Source: Sordariomycetes sp. S80-01Y
Taxonomy: Eukaryota; Ascomycota; Sordariomycetes
Direction: 5' to 3'
Assembly (NCBI GenBank): GCA_037042185.1
Contig: JAXQJY010000030.1
Coordinates: forward strand, 1,178,001 to 1,242,000
DNA length: 64,000 nucleotides
Under the pieces are notes generated by a model, which was not told where the DNA came from, ran no database searches, and saw only the letters and a program-made list of their open reading frames with translations. The first letter of the stretch is position 1; every line of letters begins with the position of its first letter. Made by a program: the position numbers and the translations under genes. This document shows, piece after piece, positions 10,407-21,200 of this stretch.

Positions 10407-12111
10407 ATGCGTTCCACGACGAGCCTTATCGCCCTCACGGCTACCGCTGGTGTAGCTGTCAGCCAGAAGTGCGAGCATCAGTGGACTGGTGCTTTCTCTG
10501 AGGAGGAGATTGACGTTGTCATCAGAGCGCGACAGAACACAGAGCCCCCGCCACTGGAGATCAGACCGTTAATTGTGAGCGGTGACTCGGCTAATCGCGT
10601 CGATCTCATCTTCTTCGGCGATGGATGTATGTGAATGGTGGCGGCGGTGAGAGGTGGTAGTGAGCTAAGAGAGCCTGGGTACTAACAAGATGACAGATAC
10701 CGAGGATGAAAAGGACAAGTTCTTTGAGGATGCCATGTTCCAGGCGACCAACCTGACTGATGGGCAGACCTTTGCTGATGTGCTGCCCGTGATGAACTGG
10801 TGGGCAGGCTTCTCACCCAGCGCTGAGAGCGGTGTTGGCGTAGGTGGAACACCACTGGAGTAAGGCCCCTATTCTCTCGAAAGTCCCCTCAAGACGGAAG
10901 CTGATGAAGAGGAAAGCACCGTGTACGGCCTCTACCGCGATGGCACCGAGCTCCGTGGCGTCTACTACGACAAACCCGAAGTCGGCCATGCGGCCTGCGA
11001 CTCGACCGAGAAGTGCGACTTTCCCATCCTCCTCGGCAACGATCCCTACTACGGTGGCCTTGGCGGCACCTTCACCGTCGTGACATCTTCAGTCGCCAAC
11101 GGCCCCGCGGTACTCCGTCACGAGCTCGGTCACTCCATCATCGGTGTCGGCGAGGAGTACGATGGCGGCCAAGTCTACCGGGGCGTCAACTCCGCTCGTT
11201 CTGCTGACAGTGTTGGCTGGAGCCATTGGCACACTGCCCCTGAGGATGAGCCCAAGATCCAGAGGTCAAACATGCCAATTCAGGCGTACCCCTGGACGCT
11301 GCTCAACGCGAGCGATGCTTGGAGCCGAGAGTTCACCTCTGCCGGCACCTACGATAGCTACCTCCTGCAGTTCTCCATTAGCGGCGTGCAGAGCAGCGAC
11401 GACATCCGCGTCGAGCTGGACGGCAAGGATCTCGGCTGGGAGGTCAACCCCGTCGTCGGCCTGGATCGTTGGATCTACAACATGAAGTTCGATACGGCGC
11501 TCTCCCCAGGGACGCACGAGTTGAAGTACACGCTGCTCAACGAGGAGATTGAAGGCACCGCCCAGCTCTGCAACCTCGAGGTCATCGAATACGGCGAGGA
11601 CCCCCAGGAGTTCACGTTTGACCCTACCTTCCACGGGGCCTTCCCGACGTGGGACATCAACAACCGCACGACCTACCGCCCCACCAACGACCTCTGCCTG
11701 ATGCGGACGATGCACTCCCCGGACTTTTGCGATGCCTGCATCGAGGGTCTCTGGTGGGCTCTCCTCGAACCCCTGTCCTTCATCGACAACATCACCCAAA
11801 CCGCCACTTCAGACGGCCTTACGGAGGTCAGCCTCGACCTGCTCCCTCTGGCGCAGTTCCGCGAACAGCCGCGTGAGACGGAAGCCTACGTTATCACCTG
11901 GTACGATGCAAACAACGGCACCCTCGACGAATTTGCGAACAAGACCACCGCGTCTTACAGCCAAGAGGCGGCCGAGGGAAGTGTCTTGGTCGAGTTCGTG
12001 ACGGAGCAGGTCAGGGCTGACCCTCGGGGTGTCATGACTGCGAAGGAGAGCTTTGAGATCAAGCAAAGCCCACCCAAGTGCAAGAAGCGTTCGGTCGCCG
12101 ATCAGCTCTAA
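10407..12111 (+). CDS. Secreted zinc metallopeptidase, IgA-peptidase M64 family
   Basis: Exons are 10407-10626, 10697-10859 and 10917-12111 (525 residues). The start gives a signal peptide (MRSTTSLIALTATAGVAVSQ). The first splice restores the family signature FFGDGYTEDEKDKF, and the second restores TPLDTVYGLYRDGTELRG. The catalytic zinc motif HELGHSIIGVGEEY lies at about residues 196-209: two histidines of HExxH, the Gly, and a downstream Glu-Tyr typical of M64. A beta-rich C-terminal region follows, with a Cys-rich stretch (FCDACIEGLWW) near residue 400. The protein should be an extracellular endopeptidase. The family is best known from bacteria that cleave immunoglobulin A, but fungal members are common and their substrates are not known to me. 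The tail KCKKRSVADQL has no GPI signal. Confidence 0.88.
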
Positions 12112-13838
12112 GGATAGAAAGCTGCTGACGTTGGTGTCGGGGGGGGTGATGGTACTGTGCTGGGGAGGATTAAGGTTCACGAGGGCGGACGCTACGGAAC
12201 GTCAAAGTCGGGCCGTGCCTTTATCGCATTTACGAAAATGATGATGTATGTATGAAGCAGATGCTAGCAGCCAAACCTTGGTCTATCTTGAATTTCCCGC
12301 CCCTCTCCTGACTCTGCGTAATTACGTCGAGCGAAGTGAGGGCGCAGTCGGATCTACTCGGAAGGGCAGAGCCAAGCCACGGAGCGCAGTCCAGGCCACC
12401 TGTTTGGGGCCCTCTAGCGATCAATGGTGGCAGCATTGATCGCGTCGCGGTGGATGGACTGGCCTCGACCCCATTAGCACACCGTCTTCTCAAGATCGAG
12501 CCTTGCCATGCTGCAGGCACCCGTCGAAAAGGCACCGTAGCGCCGATCCGACGGTTTAAGTAAAAGGGTCAGTAATTGGTCCAGGGCACATCCTCCCCCC
12601 TCTGCCGCGCCGTCGGGTGGACGAGGGGCAACCGACGAAGGCACGTCGACGACACTCCGGGGCTCCACGTCCGGGGCTGCTGCGGGTTGGAAGGGGGGGA
12701 TACCTACTCTAGGTACGTAGATGAAAAACCCAAAGGAAAATGGAAAACGCTGGCGTCTTGGTGGTGCGCCTCTGCAGCGGCCGGTGGGTGCTCTCAGGCT
12801 GCGGTCGGCTCAGCGCTCTGGTTGGTTCCCTTTTCGACATGCAGCTTCTCGCCAATGGTTCGCATCGTCTAAACGCCACCAGTGCTCTGCTATCCCGAAA
12901 CAGAAACCAGGACCTCTTTCGCCGGACCGTGTCTGTGGCTACTCGCACTACTCCGTACGGGGCAGCGAGGATTTCCACGTCCACCTATCCCGGGGCGCTC
13001 TTCTCGGTCTCCCTGGCACTCAATTAGGTTTGGCCATGTTGGAAGGTTGCATGGCTTGAGTATTTCGTGTGCTCGCGCAGCTCACCCAAGGGAATGCGGG
13101 ACAGAGGGGAAAAAAACAGAGACCAAAAAGAGACAGGGGTATGAAGTGGTCTAAGTGTCCCCGCAACCGGCCTAGCGCTTGGCTTGAAATGAAGGCCCTT
13201 GTGATCCCCCCAATCCACAGCCGGCACGAATTGAAGCAGATGCTCGTCCCCGGGGGGTCGTATTTCCCCCCCGACTCGTGAACTCGCGAACGTTGCATGC
13301 GACGAGCTGCATGGCAGGGGTGATGGGTCTTTTTGCTTTGATCGCGTGAGTGTCCGCGGTTTTCGTCGTCCGCCCCTTGGGGATCCCTCGCGTTGTTTGC
13401 TGCAACATCCCATCCCGTCTTTACCTCGGTCTGTGAAGCATCTTTGGAGCGTGCGTGACTGTTCATTGCTAAGGGCTTCGTTTTCCTCGTCCTCTCGTCC
13501 CCGCTGCTGCTGCTTAAGCCTTGCTCTCCGGAACGTAGACGAAGTCTGGGCCAAGACGTTACGGGTGGATCTCGCTTCACATCGCTCACGACAGCCATTA
13601 CGCCTCCCGTTGGCTTTGGGACTCGATTAAACCTTCACTTCGGAGGAATTGGCCTGTCTTGTTGCTCTTGCATGCCCGGGAGGACGCGAGCTCGTGGTCC
13701 CGGTCTTTTCGTCACCTTCTACGAGCTCTATACTTTCAACCGCCATATATTTGCCTCTACCTAAGCTCTGTCTAGTGCACGTCTTACCGACGACCAAGCT
13801 CACGCCCATTCCAGAGCTGCTTACCCGCCGCCCAGAGA
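12112..13838. other. Intergenic region, 1.7 kb
   Basis: No frame with convincing coding character lies between the M64 peptidase gene and the next plus-strand gene. A short inverted repeat (TACCTA, 3-nt loop, TAGGTA) lies at 12701-12715. Opposed frames at 13020-13598 (176 and 192 codons) are rich in Arg/Ser in all frames and look like shadows of GC-rich leader DNA. The last few hundred bases are CT-rich, as for a fungal 5' leader. Confidence 0.45.
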
Positions 13839-15164
13839 ATGGCCTCGCCCGCATGGCACCACAGCGTCAGGCCCCTCGCCAGCATGTCCTTCCACCCTCA
13901 CGAGCAGCGCGCCCTGGCACCCCGACCCGTGGTGTTCGGCGACAAGAAACGACCACGACCGACGATGGGGGCGCGAAACCAGGGCAGCACAACCCGCCAC
14001 GGCTTCGACCCGGATGATCTGTCTCGCAGGCTGTACCATGTCATTGCCAAGCAGGAAGGGAGATCGGTGGCTGTCAAGGACGCCCAGGGCAATGTCGTTG
14101 GCGAGCAGTGGACCATAACGAGGGATGAGTCCAAGGCCCGCGCGTCCAAGATCGGCGAGAGGATCGATGCTCAGCTGAAGCAACTAGATCGCGATCAGAA
14201 GGTTAGCGGTGCTGCGAGACATTTCCCAGACCTCAAAGGCCGACCGCTGCCTTTCAAGCCAAAGACTGAGCGAGCTGCACAGCGCGACCAGGTGCCGGCG
14301 GCTCAAGACCGAGGGGCGCACAAACCGCAGGCTCCAAGAAGGAACCCGGGACCTCCAGCAGCAGCAGTACCGACTGCGTCAAGCTTGGATGGGCCACGGC
14401 CGATGTCGCCAGATCAACGACCAGTAAGAAGTCCAGAGCAGCAGAGCAACTGCGATTCAAGCTATCGCCATGTTCCGCAAGTGGCTGCTTCTCAGTTCGA
14501 GAGGACCACAACGACTGAGGGTGCCGACGACAGGATGCCGATACATAAGCTCTCCCAACATGCCATGAACTTCCATCTGAGCGGCCCGGAGCAGGACATG
14601 GCGCGGCGGAACGACAATGCATCGCCCATTGAGACGATGCACAGCCTGGAGCGAGTCCGCAGCCAACGGGACCGGGAATACGACCGTAACCAGTTCCAAC
14701 ATCCTCCCATCCTAGAGGAGTTGGCCACTCATGACGACAGACAATATCGACTGCCCGCGCGGCAGACTTTCGAGACGTACTTCAACAGAGGCAAAGATAC
14801 CGATGCTCCCTCCTCTCAACGATTCAGCGCCGCCAGCACTAGCTTGCCAAGGGATTCGATAGACTTTGTCGCGGGCATGTCGGCGCACCGCGAGAGGGCT
14901 GGAGACAGCATGGACGAGGAAGGGCCTCATGTGAAGTGGAGGACCGACTGGACGCAGAGCGACGAGGCGCAGCCACACACAGAGGATCCGAATCAGTCCA
15001 GACTCCGCAAGGCTGAGTCGAGATGGACTCTCAAGGGAAAGCTACCAATGCGGCCAAAGTCGAAGGAGAACGCGGTCCCCGCGCAGCAACCAGACATGGA
15101 GAACCTTGGTTCGCCGAAATCACCAAAGTCCGGCGGTTTCTTTGGACGCTTCAAACGAGGTTAG
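13839..15164 (+). CDS. Uncharacterised disordered protein (441 aa)
   Basis: An intronless frame starts at ATG 13839 after a CT-rich leader; a second in-frame ATG at codon 16 (MSFHPHEQRAL) could be the true start. The only globular-looking segment is residues ~50-110 (FDPDDLSRRLYHVIAKQEGR, then VKDAQGNVVGEQWTITRDES), a likely helix plus short strands. The rest is hydrophilic, rich in Pro, Arg, Gln, Asp and Ser, without Cys clusters, membrane spans or repeats. The protein ends SPKSGGFFGRFKRG, a Ser/Lys-Pro stretch followed by a basic aromatic tail. I do not recognise a family. The sustained codon bias (CGC, AAG, GAC) supports real coding; function is unknown. Confidence 0.7.
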   Translation: MASPAWHHSVRPLASMSFHPHEQRALAPRPVVFGDKKRPRPTMGARNQGSTTRHGFDPDDLSRRLYHVIAKQEGRSVAVKDAQGNVVGEQWTITRDESKARASKIGERIDAQLKQLDRDQKVSGAARHFPDLKGRPLPFKPKTERAAQRDQVPAAQDRGAHKPQAPRRNPGPPAAAVPTASSLDGPRPMSPDQRPVRSPEQQSNCDSSYRHVPQVAASQFERTTTTEGADDRMPIHKLSQHAMNFHLSGPEQDMARRNDNASPIETMHSLERVRSQRDREYDRNQFQHPPILEELATHDDRQYRLPARQTFETYFNRGKDTDAPSSQRFSAASTSLPRDSIDFVAGMSAHRERAGDSMDEEGPHVKWRTDWTQSDEAQPHTEDPNQSRLRKAESRWTLKGKLPMRPKSKENAVPAQQPDMENLGSPKSPKSGGFFGRFKRG

Positions 15165-15340
15165 CTGGAGGGACAACGCACCGAGAAGGCACAACGTGTT
15201 AGCTTACAGGCTTCATGAAACATCAACCATGTACCGACTATGGCACGGCACATATTTGATTAGACTGCACAAGCGCGCCTCTTTTAGAGGCCTTAACTCC
15301 GGAACCGTCTGTACAATACTTCTACAACAACGTCTCCAAC

Positions 15341-15997
15341 TTAGCGGCCGCGCTGGCCTCGAGGCATCCTTTTCGCACCTCTTCCCCGGATGTTGGATCG
15401 ACCCCGCGAACGTGGACGTTGAGGCTGTCCAGAGAACCCACGAGTCAAACCCGACAGGCTGGGCCTGGAGCCACCTGGCGCAGCTGAGTTTTGGGCTTGT
15501 TGAGATCCTCGGAACAGGCTTGCTGGCGAGGACTCGTTTGATTGCTGGGAGCGAGGGCCAGTGGGCGGGCTGGAGGTTACGTCTCTCCTGATGTCCTGCG
15601 GTGGCAAGTGCTTAGAACTCGGCGGCAGACGATGGGTTCTCGCATCTTGTGTAGCTTCGACGAACGTCGATGAGATGTTGGTGGTGCCCTTCTGCGGCTT
15701 TGCCTGGCGGCGGCGCCCTTTTGGAGGATCTTTCGGGCTGGTTGCCGCATCCAGCTCTCGCGGACCCCATGATTCATTCCGCTGTCTGTTCGATTGCTCG
15801 CGGGCAGTTGTCGACAAGCTTGAGGAAACGCCAGATGTCAAAGCTTGGTTTCCCTTTCTGAACTGTACGACGTTGTCGTCTTCCCTCGCTTGCCTGTTGC
15901 GAATACGAGCCCTTCTCCTCTTCGCCTCCCTCTTCTGCCAATTTGGATTCTTCTTCTTGGACGGAGGTCGAGGGCTCGGCGAGCCCTTCTCATCCAT
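15341..15997 (-). CDS. Basic, disordered ORF directly downstream of the HIT-finger gene, unknown
   Basis: The first ATG of this minus-strand frame is at 15997, giving 218 residues, but the frame is open upstream to the TAG that ends the HIT-finger protein at 16097 and reads coherently there (SLTERCPYVPKSAAVPSRAA). The protein is strongly basic (KKKNPNWQKREAKRRRARIR) and ends in an RG-rich tail (SRGRSNIRGRGAKRMPRGQR), suggesting RNA binding or nucleolar location. It could be a separate gene, a second cistron, or a C-terminal extension made by read-through or splicing of the HIT-finger transcript. Opposing plus-strand frames here have poorer composition. Confidence 0.45.
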   Translation of the reverse strand: MDEKGSPSPRPPSKKKNPNWQKREAKRRRARIRNRQAREDDNVVQFRKGNQALTSGVSSSLSTTAREQSNRQRNESWGPRELDAATSPKDPPKGRRRQAKPQKGTTNISSTFVEATQDARTHRLPPSSKHLPPQDIRRDVTSSPPTGPRSQQSNESSPASLFRGSQQAQNSAAPGGSRPSLSGLTRGFSGQPQRPRSRGRSNIRGRGAKRMPRGQRGR

Positions 15998-16096
15998 GCG
16001 ATCTCGCTCAAATTGCGCCAAAGCCGCCCGACTCGGCACCGCAGCGCTCTTTGGCACATAGGGGCATCGTTCTGTCAGACTGCGCGGATCTAGCCT

Positions 16097-16838
16097 CTAG
16101 CGGTCGTGCGCGTCGTCAAGCAGGGCACCCACCAAAGTACAGTACTCCCTGATGGCCTCGCCATCCTCACCCTCCTCGCGCCGCAGCTTCCTCAGCATCT
16201 GCTTGCCCATGTGCACGCCCTTCTCCTTGCCCCAGTTCTCGTTAGGATCCGGCTTCAATCCTTTCCGAAGGGAGGCGGGGATTCGGGACTGAGCGGAGGG
16301 GGGCGGTTGCGTAGCGTTAAAGATCTGTGTCAAGAGCATGGGAAGACGTGGGTATTTGTTGAACAGCCACTTGAGCTCCTCAGAGTGCTCCAGCGTTTTG
16401 TAGGGGTGCTTTAACTTTTTGCCGTGCAGGCCGATCTTCTCTGTAATCTCTTCGTCGGCTTCAACTGGCGGGGGAGCGCGTGTCGGTTTCGGTGGTTCGG
16501 GTTCGTTGTCGTGCGTGGGTTTGTGGATTTTGTTGCAGGCTACGGAACAGCTGATTGTGTCAATGATACCCAAAAGCGTAATGAGAGGCGGATAATGAGA
16601 TGGAAGCTTACTACTTGAGTCCGCAGCGGGGACACTTGTACTTGCCAGCATTCTCGTGACAGACAATGCAAAGGTTGGCATTGACGCCTTTCTCTTCCAC
16701 AGTCGTCTCCCGTGCCTCTGGGACCGACAGCTGCCCATCGTCCGAATTGAAGCCATTCCCCAGGTCAGCGCTGTGAACGACCGTGATGGGTTTGCCTTGC
16801 TCCGCCATGACCGTGTCGTTATCCTGTTCCACGTCCAT
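16097..16838 (-). CDS. HIT-type zinc-finger protein, ZNHIT3/Hit1-like (box C/D snoRNP assembly)
   Basis: Exons are 16838-16612 and 16550-16097; the 61-nt intron (GTAAGC donor) joins GLK to YCSVACN and completes the finger. The 226-residue protein has a disordered acidic N-terminus and a zf-HIT domain at about residues 58-90: LCIVCHENAGKYKCPRCGLK then YCSVACNKIHKPTH, i.e. C-x2-C...C-x2-C...C-x3-C...H-x3-H. A helical C-terminal part follows (GLHGKKLKHPYKTLEHSEEL; EWLFNKYPRL-like LKWLFNKYPRLP). Family members Hit1 and ZNHIT3 bind Rsa1/NUFIP and help assemble box C/D snoRNPs in the nucleus; that role is inferred from family and size. ATG 16838 is the first in frame. Confidence 0.82.
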
Positions 16839-17309
16839 CTTCCCTTCCAAGCCCTTCAGCGCGACCGGACCACTGCGGCTTCCTCAGAATCGAAAGACAG
16901 CCGAGTGAGTTCACGCAAATGAGGGTGATGGTGAAGTCGACGAAAACAGATCCGGGAAGTCACCTACGAGGAAATGCACAAACAACGGTGACGCTCTAGA
17001 AAACACCACAAGGTCAAACGCGTCGTCCCAGCTCGAGGTTCACGGTTTGGGCGCAAGGGAAATTTTTGTGGATAGACCCTGGGATTCGACGCGGGTGTTG
17101 CGTCACAGGCTAGGCATTAGTAATGAACCCCGGGAAGTCGGTCGTGTGGAATTCGGCAGAAAAAGCATCGCCATCGGTAACCGAGACTCAAACATCCGTT
17201 CGTCAACTCTCCAGACCACGCCGAATACGTGACCTAAGTTTCATTCGTATTCTCTTTCTCATCTACATACTTTGATACATTAGTTCGGGATAGAGGATTC
17301 AGATAAAAA
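16839..17309. other. Intergenic, divergent promoter between HIT-finger gene and NFU1
   Basis: These 471 bp separate two divergent genes and must hold both promoters. No ORF, RNA gene or repeat worth naming was seen. Confidence 0.5.
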
Positions 17310-18253
17310 ATGGCTTCGAAGGCACCAACTCTGCGTCTGGCGGCGCGACGAGTGCTGCCGCGCGCCACTGCCCCTCGGGCAACTCGCGGATTAGCCACAG
17401 CATCCCGACTGCCAAACCTATCCCAGGCAGCACGCCCAAGCCTGCGGGCGCAAGCATCGTCGAATAGCATCTTCCGAGCCCTCCCCTCTGGCGCCCGAAC
17501 AATCTTCATCCAGACCGAATCCACCCCAAACCCGGACGCTCTCAAGTTCCTGCCGAACCACCGCATCGTCCCCGAGAGCATCTCCTCTCCCTTCATCGAG
17601 TACCTGGCGCCGCGCGACACCATCTCCCCGCCCTACCCCTCGCCGCTGGCGTCCAAGCTCATGAACATCGACGGCATCACTTCCGTCTTCTACGGCGCGG
17701 ACTTCATCACCGTCACAAAGGCCGCGGACGCTAACTGGGCGCACGTCCGGCCCGAGATCTTCAGCCTCATCACCGAAGCCATCACTTCCGGCGAGACTAT
17801 TGTGAACATCGCGGAGAGGAAGGATGGGTCGAAGGCAGAGGAGGAGGACAGTTTGGCGTACAACGAGGATGACAGCGAGGTGGTGGGAATGATCAAGGAG
17901 CTGCTGGAGACGAGGATTCGGCCGGCTATTCAGGAAGACGGAGGCGATATCGAGTTCAGGGGCTTCGAGGGCGGCCAGGTCATGTTGAAGTTGAGGGGGG
18001 CTTGCCGAACTTGCGATTCGAGTACGGTGACATTGAAGAATGGTATTGAGAGTATGCTGATGCACTACGTAAGTGGTCTCCATCCCGGGAGGGAATTCAA
18101 AGTATATGCCAAGCAACGACGCTGACTATGTCACAGATCGAAGAGGTTGAGGGTGTTCATCAGGTGCTGGACCAGGAAGAAGAAGTTGCCATGGAAGAGT
18201 TCGCCAAGTTTGAGGAGAAGCTCAAGCAGCAAAAGGGGGCTGTGCCCGCGTGA
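17310..18253 (+). CDS. NFU1: Mitochondrial iron-sulfur cluster scaffold NFU1 (NifU-like)
   Basis: Exons are 17310-18068 and 18137-18253, with a 68-nt intron (GTAAGT donor, GCTGACT branch), giving 291 residues. Residues 1-60 form an Arg/Ala/Ser-rich mitochondrial presequence. The Nfu N-terminal domain follows (IFIQTESTPNPDALKFLP at ~65-82, to ~160). The NifU C-terminal domain spans ~190-265 and contains the cluster-binding CxxC as CRTC at 232-235 (LKLRGACRTCDSSTV). An acidic Lys/Glu-rich tail ends the protein. NFU1 receives a 4Fe-4S cluster and delivers it to client enzymes such as lipoyl synthase and respiratory complex subunits. All key residues are present and the length is normal. Confidence 0.95.
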
Positions 18254-21200
18254 GACACCCGGACCAAATAGAATAATGATACCCCTTGAACAAAGAGCGT
18301 CGCTCCTTTTGGTATCCATGTGATTCATACCTATTTCTTCTCACATGGTTTAGAGGTGATTTTGGCTAGCTCCATTAACTCCCTGTCATTGATGAGTGGC
18401 TGGACACTTCAGCGGCTTCACTTGTGGGCACAATCTGTGCCCATGAACAGAAGCATAGGACCAGTGAGCCACGTTTTGCCTGTCCCCATGGATGTTTTTA
18501 ACAAGACCACGCTTGGAGCAACGGTGGCGAACGGAATCCAAGCCAAGCACAACAGGTACGAGACGGCTGTTGCACATCAGCCATGATCGATCTCTCAAAG
18601 TCATGAAGATCGGCCAACCCGGCACCATCTGACTACGCATCCATGCTGGGCTCGTGCGACAGCGCTTCCCCGATATCAGAGATCGACCCTTCCAAGAATA
18701 GGGCGAATGGTGTATTGTCATGTTCACGCTTGGACATGATGATTGGTCAGGCAACGGTACACAGCTCCTGGTAAGATGCCGAGTGGATTGAATCTGGTCT
18801 TCACCGGTGACCCCCTCCAACATTCGCTGCAAACCCTGCATGGACGATGGGTGGAAGTGGCGGGCAGCCTTGAGCCGGTCACTGCTACTGTGGTCGTATG
18901 ATCAAAGGTACATCAGAGTGTGGTGGCGCTTGTCAACTGCCAGCCAAGTCGCGGGTCTGCGCCGCGTGTGCTGCCCTGCAGCGCTGTGCGTTTGCCAATC
19001 CTGTTGAGGGCGCAGTGAGGGGAAAATCCGGGGTAAGGCGGCACATTCGGATGGCCGAACGAACGTTCAATGGCGCTGCGGCAAGGAGACTGATTGGAGC
19101 TGGATAAGCAGCTTCATCACAAGTCAAGATGGCCTGCTCCGGGCCTCGTGCAGCGCCGTGCAGCGCGTACGTAATATACCTTGCATTGCGCAGATAAGAC
19201 TGTTCTCAAGGCCGGGACAGGGCAGCTGAAGTGGTTTCCGAGGAGATGGCAACTTGGGTCTCGTGATGCTGTACAGGCATTGGGGGTTGCAGGTTATCGC
19301 CTCCACTCAATTCCAGGCGAGCAGCCCCTCCCATCTTGAGCTTCATGTGGCGTCTTGAGTTGGCGCCATGATTTTGTTAGGAGAAATAACATCCGCAGAT
19401 GACGACAGCTGGGATCCCCCCTCATGGGGTCCTTTGGGTTCAGACCTTATGGCAACAGCTCTTAGCTTCCAAGCGAGCGGGGAGCTCACCCATGTAGTCC
19501 AGGACGGGAGCACCGTTGGGAATCGTGGTACTCAAGCTCGCGGCAAGGAGACCAGGTGACACCGGCACAAACACCTGGGGCGATTGCGGGGTGACGATCC
19601 CCCCCCCCCCGATTGACCGAGAAGCACTCGCACCGCATTTGTATGACTGGAACGTTCCCCGTTTGTGTCGGCAAGATGCAGGCAAAGCCGGTCACCGGTC
19701 ACGCTTTGGATATCAAGGGGTACCGGTGTTGGAGAAGGGGTACGTACAGAAAACGTCGTGTTTTCGAGTAAGGCACGTACGTTGCTGTTGCTGTACCGTC
19801 TCCGTGTTGGGGAAGAAGCTGGGCAAGATCGACCTATGATCGGCGATGGATTGCCGATTTGAGCCCCTGTTGGAACTGCTGCATTGTCGAATCCTCTGCA
19901 CCTCATCCTGTCCCTCAGCGGTCGCTGCATGCGGGTTCTGCTTGAGTGGCTTGCAAGTCGGGTTTGACAGGCAAAGCATAAAACGGGCGAGCTGACGGCG
20001 TGCCAGGCTCCAAGGGTCCAGCGTCACCTCACTTGGGTTCCGCCACTGTTGTCGTGATGACGTCGATTCTTCGGTGGGCAAGTCCCGGGTAGATGAATAT
20101 GGCGCAGGACGAACTCGAGATACAAGGAGTGACCCGGATGTAGGCAAGGTACGAAGGCACACAGCTCCTGCGGCCTGGCCGCTCGAGACGCATAACCTGG
20201 AACAATGGGGTCGTGCTTTCCTGCCAGAACTGCCAAAGATTCCCATCGCCAAGCTCGGGCACGCAGGGAGTTCACTGGCCAAAATATCTTTCCATGTGGA
20301 AGACCGGACAGTCACTGTGTGTTTCCTTGTATCGGGACCTCCAGGATTGAGGTTTGCCGTCTAACTCGGTGAGCTGCCGCACTGGAGACGGGGAAAATGG
20401 CGTGAGGGGATCCGAGGCTGAGAAAGTCGTTCAAGGGGTGCAGCCTAATGATCACCTGAGGCCCAAGCGCACCGATATCATGCTGGGGTTCTGGCTTTCC
20501 CAATCTTGCTTTCCAATGCGTCGTCGCTCGAGGTGTTACGAGTGACGTGCGTAGGCACACATCGCTAGAAGAGCATCGATCACAGGATTATGCTGGTTTG
20601 CCAAATGCACCAGTGGTACGAGTAGCTGCCGACGGCATTGCTTGCGCGTGCTTACCAGGTCGTGCTATGATAGCGACTGTGCTATTAGCGGCGGTTGTAA
20701 CGGGACTGGAATCCCTCTCATTCGTCCCCGCCATGATGTGCATTATTATCCCTTCTCCCCGCCTTTGAGCGAGGGTGGAGGCCCAAGGACCTCCTTGGCG
20801 ATGCTTGAGTGAGGGCTGGAGATCTTCCCTGGCTGCTGCGTACTGGAGGGATGGACTCTGGCACTTTACCTTTGGCTACGCCAGTCCTCGGGCCCAGCCA
20901 TCCAGTCATGCCTGCATGTCGCCGAATCAACTCCATCATCTGCTTCTGCCACCATCTCTGCCACTGAGCATGCGTGCCTGAGGCCTGAAAACTCTGTACT
21001 CTGGCGTCTTTCACTCACTGTCACCTCGGTGAGGGGCGGCACAATATCAGGAATATCAAGCATCGCCTCTCCCAGGACACACCGTCAACCCCTTTGTCAA
21101 GAAAAGCAAAGACGACAGTCCAACGCCTCTCTGCAGACTCCGATGCAGTCAGTGTCCGGCGCCCCCAAGACCCCCGTCTCACCCTTGTAAGTCATACCCC

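Noticed and set aside
15561-16061. A 166-codon plus-strand frame opposite the basic ORF
   Set aside because: Its Cys/Phe/Leu/Ser-rich composition is the expected mirror of the Arg/Lys/Gln-rich minus-strand frame, which reads as the more natural protein.
19713-20315. A 200-codon minus-strand frame in the gene-poor region
   Set aside because: No codon bias, Ser/Cys/Arg-rich random-like composition, overlapping frames on the other strand, and no way to extend it by splicing.
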